Below, in pieces: positions 31,701 to 41,112 of a stretch of DNA of 64,000 nucleotides (position 1 is its first letter; each line of letters opens with the position of its first letter). Source of the DNA: Buchnera aphidicola (Cinara laricifoliae) (GTDB lineage Bacteria > Pseudomonadota > Gammaproteobacteria > Enterobacterales > Enterobacteriaceae); contig NZ_LR217717.1 in the NCBI RefSeq assembly GCF_900698945.1, positions 310,001-374,000 on the forward strand, written 5' to 3'. Made by a program: the position numbers and the translations under genes. The notes beneath the pieces were generated by a model. That model saw nothing but the letters and a program-made list of their open reading frames with translations. It was not told the DNA's origin and did no database searches.

Positions 31701-32299
31701 TATCTCAAAAATGGATCAATAAATTATTTATATGGATCTGTAACATCATATCTAAACCAATAGATAATAAAAATTTATCTTTAGATCAAATAAAACAAAA
31801 TGAATATCTAAAAGAAGTAAAATTTACTATTTCAATAAAAAAATACATTAATATAAATCAATTAAATATAATTATAAAAAATGATGATCCGTTATCAAAA
31901 AAATGTAAAAATATTAATTTTGAAAATATCTCAGGTGTATTAACTGGAACTATTGACTTAATTTTTATATGGAAAGACAAATATTATATAATCGATTATA
32001 AATCTAATTGGTTAGGACCAAATTATGATTCTTATAATACTAATAATATTCAAAAAGAAATAATAAAATATCGATATGATATACAATATCAAATATATAG
32101 TTTAGCTGTACATCGTTATCTTAAAAAAAAAATAAAAAATTATGATTATAATTTACATTTTGGAGGAGTATTTTATTTGTTTATAAGAGCACTGAATAAA
32201 AAAAATAATTCGGGTATTTTTTTTATAAAACCATCTTACTTTTTAATATATAATTTAGATAATTTATTAAATGGAAAATTTTATGACACCAAAAAATAA
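28766..32299 (+). CDS. recB: exonuclease V subunit RecB
   Basis: 3'-5' helicase and nuclease subunit of RecBCD. It has 1177 residues (E. coli 1180). Walker A is ASAGTGKT at 21-28. Other superfamily 1 helicase motifs are LIVTFTEAS, IIDECQDID, LFGDPKQSIYSFRG, TVYKAKGLEYP and RLLYVALTRS. The C-terminal nuclease keeps its metal ligands in TGTIDLIFIW and IIDYKSNWLG, equivalent to E. coli D1067, D1080 and K1082. An A15 run (29774-29788) lies in the coding sequence, in frame. Its end overlaps recD by 29 bp. Confidence 0.97.
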   Translation: MKNINLDIKKIPDYGITLIEASAGTGKTFTIIILYLRLILNIGIKKTYSRPLSISEILIVTFTEASKNELKNRLYKKICQLYDMCINNDNKISELQEIINDIKNIKKTTQLLKIAKKNINSIMIYTLHGFFFNILNEQKFLCKKMLPKKILLNMQKIQLESTKEFWKKYVCNADKNVIRFILKKWPDPNKLFNYINVWINQSNINFKNNFTKQTSLYDKYHDIIAIINITKKIWNKEKNKIKNLIYKINLNHKIYNKKNIKKWFDQINQWSQTIKNNYSIPKTLKYFKFSKIQNNKSLKNDNKYIFFKNIEKIFINYNVFFEYFIYISVKKITQIVKKKKKEKNGLEFNDLNKILWEEIKSKNSTIKKNIINKYTISIIDECQDIDDIQFNIFYKLYNNMSNKSLILFGDPKQSIYSFRGSNIFSYLKFKKKIKNIFILNKNFRSSKYIVNGINLLFSRIKNPFIFKKINFQPSITYQKNKKTYFSINNVKQPAFNFVFQHKKIMTTDEYYYWIAKECAYSIYTWLSKKYTKSSFIKLNNNKIRRIKYEDIAILVKNKYEAQIIKKALNKNGLQSTYTSHKDNIFHTVEAKEIMWILDSIIDLSNKLKFQKLLFTRIFKKNIYDIQLINNQEKAYTSLFLKLKKYYFIWNNTNITNMIYKIIVDFNIPIHKTYSQNNNIDIKKISQICEILEKKNETITNKFLLIVWFKKKILQDDIENNKINDIYEKEEKTIKIVTVYKAKGLEYPITWIPFFSNFKKPKNNIFFCKKKLKKIIDLKNNKKNSFINQKELLSEDLRLLYVALTRSMVHCNIGLAAIKKNNNIKINNEIYTDCHKSSLGFLIQKGKKNNLNGLKKELSFLNKKKIFKIKNEIKNKKKNYKIKNIPINQILIPKLLKKIINPWTKINFSKIISYNIFHNKNHVLNKIKENKKNKSTKTNIHNFPIGKEYGIYLHDILKKIKFNKNNNIKKIINELNFLSLSQKWINKLFIWICNIISKPIDNKNLSLDQIKQNEYLKEVKFTISIKKYININQLNIIIKNDDPLSKKCKNINFENISGVLTGTIDLIFIWKDKYYIIDYKSNWLGPNYDSYNTNNIQKEIIKYRYDIQYQIYSLAVHRYLKKKIKNYDYNLHFGGVFYLFIRALNKKNNSGIFFIKPSYFLIYNLDNLLNGKFYDTKK

Positions 32300-34130
32300 A
32301 AAAAAATTCTTTAAGACCATAAATAATGCAAAATTAAAAAATATAATTTCATGTATGGATTTTTATTTTTGTTTTAATAAAAATTTTTTAAATACTTCAC
32401 CAGAAATATTATTTGTATTATTATTTCTTAGTTATTTAGTGAACTATGGACATAGTTGTTTTCCTATCAAAGAATTTAAAAATAAAAATTGTTTAATAAA
32501 AAAAAACAAGATTTTTTATAAACTATTTCAATTAATCTCTAAAAATAATAAAAAAAAATGGTTTGATACTGTAATTAACGATATTTTATGCAGTAACGGA
32601 ACACAAAAAACTCCTTTAGTTTTAGAAAAAAAAATTATATATATATACAAATATTGGTATATTGAAAATAAAATAATTGAATTTATTTATCATCAAAGCT
32701 TAAAAAATAATTCTGATGATTTAATAAAATATAAAAAATTGATCAAAAAATACTGTTATAAAAAAATTGATAACAATCAAAAAACAACTATACAAAACGC
32801 TTTATTAAATCATATATTCTTTATAATTGGAGGACCCGGGACGGGAAAAACTAGTATATTAGCATATTTAATATTGATTTTAATAAAAAGTAGTACAAAA
32901 AAAATAAAAATTCAATTATCTGCTCCTACAGGTAAAGCAGCAGCAAAATTAACTCAATCAATATACTATATTTTATATAATAAAAATATAAATAAATATA
33001 ATACTTTATCATTTCCTAAAAAAGGAATAACACTACATAATCTATTTAACATAAAGAAAGAAACAAATCAATGTCATTTAAAAAATAAAAAAAAATATAA
33101 AAATTTAGATGTTTTAATTATAGATGAATGTTCTATGTTAGACTTAAATCTTATGAACATTATTATAGATAATATAAACAAAAAAACAAAAATTATTTTT
33201 GTAGGTGATATTAATCAATTACCATCAATAGAAATAGGATCTATATTAAAAAATATATGCTATGATATATATAAAAAACCAAACAAAATAATAATAAAAA
33301 ATAAATATATGAAAAAACAGGTTAAAATAATTAGTAATCATGTTTCTGTTTTAAGAAAAAAATATAGATTTAATGAAAATTCAGGAATAAATTATCTAAT
33401 AAATAATCTGGAAAACTATTCTTATACCAATATATCTAAATTTTATAATAAAAAATATATAGATATAATATGGAAACCTTTAAAAACACAAGAAAATTAT
33501 CTATATTTATTAAAAAAAATAAAAAAAACCTGTTATAAATATAAAAAATTTATTAAAAATACTTATGATCCTAAAAAAATAATTAAAAAGTTTAATAAAT
33601 ATCAAATTCTATGTGCATTAAATAAAGGAATTTTCGGAACTAAAGAAATAAATAATTTTATAGATCAATGGTTTATTAAAAAACAAACAATAGAAATTAA
33701 AAAAAATATTAAAAAAAAAGAAAAAGAATTATTTTATCACGGTAAACCAATTTTAATTAAGAAAAATAATATTTCATTACAACTAATGAATGGAGATATT
33801 GGGATTTGTTTATTTATTAAAAATAAATTTAAAGTATTTTTTATACTACCAGATCAAAAAATTAAGATAATTAATCCAAAAATACTATTAAACTATGAAT
33901 CTGCTTGGGCTATTACTATACATAAATCACAAGGATCAGAATATTGTTCTGTGCAAATAATTATTCCTAATTATTTTTCTAGAATATTATCTAGAGAATT
34001 ATTATATACTGCTGTTACCAGAGCAAAACAAAAAATTACTATATATTCAAATATTAAAATTATAAACTATATGTTAAATAATAAAAATAATACATATTCT
34101 AGTTTAAATAAAAATATAAAATTAATATAA
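32271..34130 (+). CDS. recD: exonuclease V subunit RecD
   Basis: 5'-3' helicase subunit of RecBCD. It has 619 residues (E. coli 608). Walker A is GGPGTGKT at 187-194. LSAPTGKAAAKL (motif Ia), LIIDECSMLD (motif II), FVGDINQLPSI (motif III), a C-terminal AWAITIHKSQGSE and LLYTAVTRAKQK (motif VI) follow. It starts within recB (29-bp overlap), so translation is probably coupled; MTPKNK four codons later is an alternative start. It faces the tRNA-fMet gene 17 bases away. Confidence 0.95.
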   Translation: MENFMTPKNKKKFFKTINNAKLKNIISCMDFYFCFNKNFLNTSPEILFVLLFLSYLVNYGHSCFPIKEFKNKNCLIKKNKIFYKLFQLISKNNKKKWFDTVINDILCSNGTQKTPLVLEKKIIYIYKYWYIENKIIEFIYHQSLKNNSDDLIKYKKLIKKYCYKKIDNNQKTTIQNALLNHIFFIIGGPGTGKTSILAYLILILIKSSTKKIKIQLSAPTGKAAAKLTQSIYYILYNKNINKYNTLSFPKKGITLHNLFNIKKETNQCHLKNKKKYKNLDVLIIDECSMLDLNLMNIIIDNINKKTKIIFVGDINQLPSIEIGSILKNICYDIYKKPNKIIIKNKYMKKQVKIISNHVSVLRKKYRFNENSGINYLINNLENYSYTNISKFYNKKYIDIIWKPLKTQENYLYLLKKIKKTCYKYKKFIKNTYDPKKIIKKFNKYQILCALNKGIFGTKEINNFIDQWFIKKQTIEIKKNIKKKEKELFYHGKPILIKKNNISLQLMNGDIGICLFIKNKFKVFFILPDQKIKIINPKILLNYESAWAITIHKSQGSEYCSVQIIIPNYFSRILSRELLYTAVTRAKQKITIYSNIKIINYMLNNKNNTYSSLNKNIKLI

Positions 34131-34147
34131 AAATATTTTTAATATTA

Positions 34148-34224
<77 letters not shown>

Positions 34225-34470
34225 ATCTATTTTAAATATTATAACATAATAATAATTATTAACAACTATTTTATAGTAAAAATAATTCATTTATATATTA
34301 AATGGTAATTTATATAATAAATATTTAAAAATAAAATATCGATATAAAATTAATTCACTCTACTATAAAATAGTAATATTCTATTAATTATTACTACTAA
34401 CATCAAAAAATAATATTTAAAATATTTATCAAAATATTAATTATATAAAAAAAATAATAGGCATAACACT

Positions 34471-34887
34471 ATGATTCCAATAAAAAGAAGAAAAGCACGA
34501 GAATTAGCAGTACAAGCAATATATGCTTGGCAAATATCAAAAACTATTATTATATCGGAAATTGAAAACTATGTAATTCAACAAAATAAAAAAAATTTAT
34601 TAGATAAAATCTATTTTCATGAAATTTTTACCGGAGTAATTAAAAATGTTTGCTATTTAGATACTATTATCTATCCACATATATCTAACAAAAATAAAAG
34701 AATAGATCCTATTGAACAAGCTATATTAAGATTATCTTCTCATGAAATTACACAGCGTTTAGATATTCCATATAAAGTAATTATCAATGAAGGTATAGAG
34801 TTAGCAAAAATATTTGGATCACAAAAAAGTCATAAATTTATAAACGGTGTATTAGATAAAATTATCTATAAAAAAAATATTAAATGA
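34471..34887 (+). CDS. nusB: transcription antitermination factor NusB
   Basis: RNA-binding all-helical protein which, with NusE (S10), supports rRNA antitermination. It has 138 residues (E. coli 139). The N-terminal arginine-rich start RRKARELAVQAIYAW fits boxA binding, and ILRLSSHEI, PYKVIINEGIELAK and SHKFINGVLDKI are the C-terminal family signatures. An ATAGG SD-like element precedes it. The usual ribH/ribE and thiL neighbours are not here. Confidence 0.95.
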   Translation: MIPIKRRKARELAVQAIYAWQISKTIIISEIENYVIQQNKKNLLDKIYFHEIFTGVIKNVCYLDTIIYPHISNKNKRIDPIEQAILRLSSHEITQRLDIPYKVIINEGIELAKIFGSQKSHKFINGVLDKIIYKKNIK

Positions 34888-35133
34888 ATATAAATTATCA
34901 AATAAAACATTATAAATATTAAAAATAAATAATAAATTATATATAATTTAATTAAATCAAAAAAATGATTAACTAAAATTAACACACGATATATATTATA
35001 TATAATAATTATTATAAAAATACTAAATATAATATAGTATTAAAATATCAATTATAAATATATCTATATATATCAAAATAAAAAATTAATAAATATTATT
35101 ATCAATAAAATACAATATTTTATAAAAAATAAA

Positions 35134-35400
35134 ATGAATAATTGGAATATACAATTTGCAAAAAATACTGCAAAAAAACTTAATATTACATTAAATAAAA
35201 TGCACTGGAAAATTATTTTTTGTATGAGAAATTTTTATAAAAAATATAATATTACACCATCAACTAGAATATTATTACAATATATGAAAAAAAAAAATAT
35301 ATTCTTAACAAGCCAAGATCTATTTATCCTTTTTCCAAATGGATTCATGAAAAACGCTAGTAAAATATCTGGAATACCGGTTAATAATAATTGTTTTTAA
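35134..35400 (+). CDS. tusE: sulfur relay protein TusE (DsrC family), N terminus uncertain
   Basis: Last carrier of the TusA-TusBCD-TusE sulfur relay, handing sulfur to MnmA for tRNA 2-thiouridine. From this ATG it has 88 residues, against 109 in E. coli. The match begins at NNWNIQFA (E. coli SQWSEPLA), so the first 20 or so family residues are missing. The penultimate Cys of the family is kept (NNNCF). The frame is open upstream to 35044 without any ATG, GTG or TTG but with several ATT/ATA codons. The true start may be non-AUG, or the protein may be truncated. The 3' end overlaps convergent cyoE by 20 bp. Confidence 0.85.
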   Translation: MNNWNIQFAKNTAKKLNITLNKMHWKIIFCMRNFYKKYNITPSTRILLQYMKKKNIFLTSQDLFILFPNGFMKNASKISGIPVNNNCF

Positions 35401-36331
35401 AAATCGTATTTATTGAAAAATTTAGTGATAAAATTAAACTAATTGTAAATATAATAAAAATAGACATAAAAAACATAATTCGAGACCATTTTTGATAAGA
35501 ATAAAAAAAAATATTTCCTATCATAGAAAATAAAAACCAAAAAAAGATAAAAAAACTTGTACAATAAACATAAAAAAAATTTACATAATGAAAATAATAT
35601 AATAATAAATTAAAAATAAACATATTTATAATACAGATAGATATACAAATATTCGTATATTTAATATTATATGCCGTAACAATAGTTGGTATATTTGCTT
35701 TTTTATAATCTTTATATCGATAAATAATTATTGAATAAGCGTGTGCTAATTGCCAAAATATAAAAATAAAAAATAAAATTAAACAACATCCATTTAGTTT
35801 ACTATTTACAGAAATATAACCAATAATAGGTGGTACAGAACCCGAAATACTACCTATTAATGTAGAATGAAATGATTTTTTTTTTAAAAAAATCGAATAA
35901 ATAATTACATAAAAAAATACTCCTATTACAGAAATAATCATAGATATAAAATTTATATATCGATAAAAAATAAATAAACCTAATAAATTTAAAAAAAATG
36001 CTATTATAAGTAATGAACTAATTAATTTATTATTAATTTTAGTGCACAAAATTCTATTTTTAGTTCGATCCATTTTTTTATCTAAATTTCTATCAATAAT
36101 ATTATTTAATATACAAGATGAAGAAATTACAAAAATAATACCTAATATAACCTTAATAAATAAAAATTTTAATAAATTTCCACGAGATGCTAAAAAAAAT
36201 CCTCCCGATAAACTAATTAAATTTCCTAAAATAATTCCAGGCTTAATTAATTCTAATCTCTGCATTATATTATTTATTTTAAAAACAAAAAAAAATTTTA
36301 ATATTAATGATTTAAATGATCGAAAACCCAT
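35381..36331 (-). CDS. cyoE: protoheme IX farnesyltransferase (heme O synthase)
   Basis: UbiA-type membrane prenyltransferase that makes heme O for cytochrome bo. It has 316 residues (E. coli 296). The prenyl-diphosphate site is NIIDRNLDKKMDRTKNR (type N-x3-D-x3-D) in loop 2-3, and the family PGIILGNLISL and the HAYSIIIYRYKDYKKANIP stretch are present, with multiple hydrophobic helices. The start at 36331 has a good AGGA SD and overlaps cyoD by 28 bp. It adds about 19 residues before MQRLELIKPG, where E. coli CyoE effectively starts, and that Met (36265) lacks an SD. Confidence 0.94.
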   Translation of the reverse strand: MGFRSFKSLILKFFFVFKINNIMQRLELIKPGIILGNLISLSGGFFLASRGNLLKFLFIKVILGIIFVISSSCILNNIIDRNLDKKMDRTKNRILCTKINNKLISSLLIIAFFLNLLGLFIFYRYINFISMIISVIGVFFYVIIYSIFLKKKSFHSTLIGSISGSVPPIIGYISVNSKLNGCCLILFFIFIFWQLAHAYSIIIYRYKDYKKANIPTIVTAYNIKYTNICISICIINMFIFNLLLYYFHYVNFFYVYCTSFFIFFWFLFSMIGNIFFYSYQKWSRIMFFMSIFIIFTISLILSLNFSINTIFKNNYY

Positions 36332-36627
36332 AAAGATCCTATAGTAATAATACTAATAATGATACTAATAAATATTAGTGATGATATAATAAAAAAATTT
36401 TTTTTAGAAAAATAAATTTCTATAAAATATTTAAAATAAAAAAAAATTTGTATACTCAATAAAAACCAAAAGATCCATTTATAATTACTAAAAAAAACTA
36501 AATAATTTGTTATTGTAAAAAAATATAAAAGTATAAAAAAAATAGAAAAACAAAAACCAATAAAAAATTTTTTTCTAATAAATATAAGAATTGTATTAAT
36601 AAAAATATTTTTTTTTATCATTAACAT
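36304..36627 (-). CDS. cyoD: cytochrome bo oxidase subunit IV
   Basis: Small membrane subunit that helps assemble the heme-copper oxidase. It has 107 residues (E. coli 109) and three predicted membrane helices; the C terminus GSLWVFDHLNH matches E. coli GSIWIMWNLNY. The sequence is strongly diverged (Phe/Ile-rich). GGAG lies 9 bases before the ATG. Third-helix similarity plus operon position give the call. Confidence 0.9.
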   Translation of the reverse strand: MLMIKKNIFINTILIFIRKKFFIGFCFSIFFILLYFFTITNYLVFFSNYKWIFWFLLSIQIFFYFKYFIEIYFSKKNFFIISSLIFISIIISIITIGSLWVFDHLNH

Positions 36628-36664
36628 TATTAATACTCCATTAATATTAAAATAATTTAATTTA

Positions 36665-37249
36665 TTATTTAAAATATACGCACATTATTAATATAATCCA
36701 TATTATATCTATAAAATGCCAAAACAAACAAAAACAAATAACTGATATATTAACAAAACTATTTAAATTAAAAAATAAAATTTGAATCATTAAAATTAAT
36801 ATCCATAATAATCCAAAAATAATATGTAATCCATGTGTTCCTAATAAAACAAAAAAAGAAGAAAGATAACCATTAGAAACAGGATAAAATCCTTTATTCA
36901 TTATTTGTAAAAATTCAAAAAATTCTAAATATAAAAAAATACTTCCTAGACACAATGTAATAAATAAAAAAAACAAAATACATTTTTTAGAATTTGAACG
37001 TAAAAAATATTTAGCTAAACTACAAGATAAAGCGCTAAATAATAACACTAATGTTTCTAAAAAAATAGTAAACCACGAGAATAAATGATTTTCTCTCAAA
37101 AAATTATTATATCCATGTCGTGACATAATAATATGTACAACAAATAATATCGAAAAAATAATACAATCACTCATTAAATAAACCCAAATACCAAAAATAT
37201 TTTTATTTTCCAATGAAGAATATGAAATATATTTTTTTTTTTCGTTCAT
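36665..37249 (-). CDS. cyoC: cytochrome bo oxidase subunit III
   Basis: Heme-copper oxidase subunit III in the inner membrane. It has 194 residues (E. coli 204) and five hydrophobic helices. Characteristic stretches are FGIWVYLMSDCIIF, LLGTHGLHIIFGLLWI and FWHFIDIIWIILI. AAGGAT precedes the start. It is part of cyoABCDE, 26 bases after cyoB. Confidence 0.96.
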   Translation of the reverse strand: MNEKKKYISYSSLENKNIFGIWVYLMSDCIIFSILFVVHIIMSRHGYNNFLRENHLFSWFTIFLETLVLLFSALSCSLAKYFLRSNSKKCILFFLFITLCLGSIFLYLEFFEFLQIMNKGFYPVSNGYLSSFFVLLGTHGLHIIFGLLWILILMIQILFFNLNSFVNISVICFCLFWHFIDIIWIILIMCVYFK

Positions 37250-37275
37250 ATCATATCCTTATATAACATTTATAT

Positions 37276-39267
37276 TTATTTTTTATTATTTTTTTTATTT
37301 GTAAAATTACATTTTTTTTCTATTTGGTAAATCATTTTTTTTGAAATAATATATCCATTATCTTTTTTAAAAAATTTAAATAAAATAGCAAAAAAAATTC
37401 CAACTAACGATAAACCAACTAACCACCAAATATGCCATACCATTGAAAAACCAAATATTGTAGTCAACATACTAATAAATATTCCTATAGATGTATTACC
37501 AGGCATATGAATACACTCAAAAACATTTTTATTTATACTAATATTTTTTTTTGTTTTTTCATACCAAAAATTATCTATCTCTCTAATTAACGGTATAATA
37601 GCAAAATTATATATAGGTGGTGGAGATGAAATAGACCACTCTAATGTTCTTCCATTCCAAGGATCTCCATTACAATCGCGATACTCATCAGAATGTCGAT
37701 TTTTAATAGATATAAATAATTGAATAACTTGAGATAAAACACCTAAAAAAATTATAAAAACACCTATAGTAGCTATAGTTAATAAGTTATGATATTCAAA
37801 ATCAATATTTTGACTTAATCTACGAGTCATACCCATACATCCTAATATATATAAAGGAATAAAAGCTACTAAAAATCCAGTAATCCATAAAAAAAAAGCA
37901 ACTTTACCCCAATATTCATTCAATTTAAAACCAAAAATTTTAGGAAACCAATAAGTTATACCAGCAAAACAACCAAAAACAACACCTCCTATAATTACAT
38001 TATGAAAATGAGCAACTAAAAACAAACTATTATGAAAAACAAAATCTATTGAAGGTATAGATAACAATATACCAGCCATACCGCCCAGTGTAAAACTAAC
38101 TAAAAAACCAATAGTCCATAACATCGATGAATGAAAAATAATACGACCGCGATACATGGTAAATAACCAATTAAATATTTTCACACCAGTAGGAACAGCA
38201 ATTATCATTGTAGTTATACTAAAAAAAGAATTTACATCCGCTCCAGCGCCCATTGTAAAAAAATGATGTAACCAAACCATAAAAGATAGTATAGTAATAA
38301 CAATAGTAGCCCATATCAAAGATATATATCCAAATAATGATTTTCTAGAAAATGTAGATACTATTTCTGAAAAGATACCAAATATTGGTAGTATTAAAAT
38401 ATAAACTTCAGGATGCCCCCATATCCAAATTAAATTAATATATAACATCATGTTTCCACCCAAATCATTAGTAAAAAAGTGAAAACCAGCATATCTATCT
38501 AAAGATAAAAATATTAAAGTAACAAATAAAACAGGAAAAGATATTAAAATAAGAATATTAGTACATAAAGCTGTCCAAGTAAAAACAGGCATCTTAAACA
38601 TTGTCATACCTGGAGCACGGGAATTAATAATAGTTACTATAAAATTAATCGCGGTTAAAGTTGTACCTAGACCTGAAATTTGTAAAATCCAAATCCAGTA
38701 ATCTACACCAACTCCCGGACTATATTCAATTCCTGATAACGGTGGATATCCTAACCAACCCGTTTTAGCGAATTCACCAATTCCTAAAGATAACATCATT
38801 AAAAACATTGCACTAGCTGTCAACCAAAAACTTAAATTATTTAAAAATGGAAATGCTAAATCTCTTGCTCCAATTTGTAAAGGAACAACAAAATTCATTA
38901 AACCAATTACTAAAGGCATAGCTACAAAAAAAATCATAATTACACCATGAGCAGTAAATACTTGATCATAATGATTAGCAGGTAAAATATTTACATGACT
39001 AGGTAAAGATGAAAAAAACTGCTGCAATCGCATTATTATTGCATCCGAAAAACCTCGCAAAAACATAATAAACGATAAAATAAAATACATAACAGCAATT
39101 TTCTTATGATCAACTGAAGTAAACCAATTATTCCACAAATAATTCCATTTCTTTAAATATGTAATATATAAACAAATTGTTAAAGAAAATAATATAATTA
39201 CAATATATGTAATCATAATGATTGGTTCATGAAATGGTATTGCATTAAAAGTTAATTTTCCAAACAT
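37276..39267 (-). CDS. cyoB: cytochrome bo oxidase subunit I
   Basis: Catalytic subunit carrying heme b, heme o3 and CuB, reducing oxygen with ubiquinol. It has 663 residues, the same as E. coli. The metal ligands are visible: AHGVIM (heme b), WGHPEVYIL (CuB His and cross-linked Tyr), [10 protein letters not shown] (two CuB His) and LVAHFHNVI (heme o3 and heme b His). The SD is AAAGG. It is much better conserved than the other cyo subunits. Confidence 0.98.
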   Translation of the reverse strand: MFGKLTFNAIPFHEPIIMITYIVIILFSLTICLYITYLKKWNYLWNNWFTSVDHKKIAVMYFILSFIMFLRGFSDAIIMRLQQFFSSLPSHVNILPANHYDQVFTAHGVIMIFFVAMPLVIGLMNFVVPLQIGARDLAFPFLNNLSFWLTASAMFLMMLSLGIGEFAKTGWLGYPPLSGIEYSPGVGVDYWIWILQISGLGTTLTAINFIVTIINSRAPGMTMFKMPVFTWTALCTNILILISFPVLFVTLIFLSLDRYAGFHFFTNDLGGNMMLYINLIWIWGHPEVYILILPIFGIFSEIVSTFSRKSLFGYISLIWATIVITILSFMVWLHHFFTMGAGADVNSFFSITTMIIAVPTGVKIFNWLFTMYRGRIIFHSSMLWTIGFLVSFTLGGMAGILLSIPSIDFVFHNSLFLVAHFHNVIIGGVVFGCFAGITYWFPKIFGFKLNEYWGKVAFFLWITGFLVAFIPLYILGCMGMTRRLSQNIDFEYHNLLTIATIGVFIIFLGVLSQVIQLFISIKNRHSDEYRDCNGDPWNGRTLEWSISSPPPIYNFAIIPLIREIDNFWYEKTKKNISINKNVFECIHMPGNTSIGIFISMLTTIFGFSMVWHIWWLVGLSLVGIFFAILFKFFKKDNGYIISKKMIYQIEKKCNFTNKKNNKK

Positions 39268-39335
39268 TTTTATTTGCCTTTAATAAATAAAATATACAGT
39301 AAAATAATTAATTTTTATTTATATAAATAAAATTA

Positions 39336-40214
39336 TTATTTTTTACATGCATTATGAAATATACTTTTTATTTTATAAAATAATAGAGGATCAACATATG
39401 AAAAATATTGTATATTATATTGTATATTATTACGTGATAAACATAAAAATTGATTTTTAAATAACAAAAAATTATTTTTTGATTTTACATTTTTTATCCA
39501 ATTATTAAAATCATGCATATTTTCGTGAACACAAACATTAAATTTCATATTAGAAAAGCCATAACCACTATAATTTGACGAAATACCTTTATAAATACCA
39601 CTATGATTTGCAATTAAATTTAATTCTGTTTTCATTCCAGCCATAGTATAAATTTGACTACCTAAATTCGGTATAAAAAAAGAATTCATAATAGAATGTG
39701 ATGTAATCTTAAAATATATTGGAGTATTTTTAGGAAAAGAAATCTCATTAATAGTCGCTATCTTATAATATGGATAAATAAACAACCATCTCCAATTTAA
39801 AGAAACCACTTCAATAATAATTGGCTTATTAATGTTTAATTTTAAAGACTTATTGGGATCTAATTTATGAGTCGTCATCCATGATAAATTTGCTAAAAAA
39901 AATATAATAATAATAGGAATTAACCAACATATTAATTCTAATGAATATGAATGATTCCAATCAGGCATATAATCCGATAAAATATTTGAATGACGATAAT
40001 AATATACAATTAATATAGTTAAAAAAATTACAGGTAATACCACAAGTAACATAACTCGAAAAACTAATAATACTAATTGAAATTCAATTCCTGAAATATA
40101 ACCAACAGAACGAACATGTATATTCTTACTAAAAAAGTAAATAAATAGTGATATAACAAAAACCAAAAAAATTGTTAAAAATTTAAATATATTATATTTA
40201 TTAAATAATTTCAT
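39336..40214 (-). CDS. cyoA: cytochrome bo oxidase subunit II, no lipobox cysteine
   Basis: Quinol oxidase subunit II. It has 292 residues from the ATG at 40214 (E. coli 315). I chose this start because MKLFNKYN aligns with E. coli MRLRKYNK; the ATG at 40229 adds five residues. Two N-terminal membrane helices and the periplasmic cupredoxin domain are recognisable, with NEISFPKNTPIYFK, MNSFFIPNLGSQIY and SNYSGYGFSNMKF. Unlike E. coli CyoA there is no LSGC-type lipobox, so the subunit is not a lipoprotein here. The C-terminal His-rich tail is lost. It is the first gene of the cyo operon. Confidence 0.95.
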   Translation of the reverse strand: MKLFNKYNIFKFLTIFLVFVISLFIYFFSKNIHVRSVGYISGIEFQLVLLVFRVMLLVVLPVIFLTILIVYYYRHSNILSDYMPDWNHSYSLELICWLIPIIIIFFLANLSWMTTHKLDPNKSLKLNINKPIIIEVVSLNWRWLFIYPYYKIATINEISFPKNTPIYFKITSHSIMNSFFIPNLGSQIYTMAGMKTELNLIANHSGIYKGISSNYSGYGFSNMKFNVCVHENMHDFNNWIKNVKSKNNFLLFKNQFLCLSRNNIQYNIQYFSYVDPLLFYKIKSIFHNACKK

Positions 40215-40229
40215 TATTTTAATACCCAT

Positions 40230-40750
40230 ATAACATTATAAATTGATTTTATTATAATTATTATCATAAAAAATATTACAAATATATTAAAAAATAAAAT
40301 AATAACGTCTGTTATTTAATTTTTAAAAAAATAAAAATTAATTTAACATAAAAAAAAATTTTTTTTCAATTAAAAAACTAAAGATATAGTTTATTTATAA
40401 ATAATAAATATTTTTTAAATTAATTAAAATAAATAATATTATGTTTAATAATTCTAAATTGACAGCAATCATAATTTTATTGTATATTAAAATAAAAATA
40501 TATTACGTATATTCAAAACTCTCATTTATAATCTAAAATTCATAATATATAAAAATAATAAATTATATAAAACAGATAATAATTTTTATAAAAATAAGAA
40601 ATTTATATTAAAAAATAATTATAAAATTAATATTTTTATATATTAAATAAAATATAAATTATATTGTCAATAAACATATATAATCAATAATAATATAATT
40701 ATACTTAACTAATTTTAATATAACATATTACCTCTATAAAATAGATAATT
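40230..40750. other. cyoA-bolA divergent spacer
   Basis: 521 bases of A/T-rich DNA between two divergent genes, presumably containing their promoters. I find no ORF with a convincing start, no RNA gene and no recognisable gene remnant. Confidence 0.5.
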
Positions 40751-41083
40751 ATGAAAAAAATCATTGAAAAAAAAATAATGTCTACATTAAATATATATTA
40801 TCTAAAAATAGACGATATTAGTCATTTACATAATAACTATAAAAAACAAACAAAACATTTTAATATTATTGTATCTGCATATGAATTCAATAACTTATCC
40901 TTACTTGATCAACATAACATGATTTATAAAATTTTTTTTACCGATATTCCTAAAAAAATATATGCTATACAATTAAAAACATATAATATACATCAATGGA
41001 ATAAAATAAAAAACAAATCATTATCATTCATTTCATGTATACACAATAAAAAAAATAAAAAATCTTCAATTTTAATACCCTAA
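40751..41083 (+). CDS. bolA: BolA-family protein
   Basis: BolA-like partner of monothiol glutaredoxins, linked to Fe-S trafficking. It has 110 residues (E. coli 105). Similarity is moderate: KHFNIIVSAYEFNNLSLLDQHNMIYKI aligns with the class-II KH-like core HFKVVLVSDRF...LNRHRMIY, with the conserved His of RHRMIY kept as QHNMIY, and AIQLKTYNIHQW matches ALALHTYTIKEW. In related genomes tig follows; here it is missing. The stop codon lies inside a set of competing inverted repeats. Confidence 0.9.
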   Translation: MKKIIEKKIMSTLNIYYLKIDDISHLHNNYKKQTKHFNIIVSAYEFNNLSLLDQHNMIYKIFFTDIPKKIYAIQLKTYNIHQWNKIKNKSLSFISCIHNKKNKKSSILIP

Positions 41084-41112
41084 ACAGGGGTATACCAAAA
41101 TACCCTATTTTA
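41076..41112 (+). terminator. bolA terminator with competing arms
   Basis: ATACCC (41076-41081), GGGTAT (41088-41093) and ATACCC (41100-41105), the last followed by TATTTTAG. The middle arm can pair with either flank. The second pairing looks like a terminator; the first would sequester the bolA stop codon and compete with it. Confidence 0.55.
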
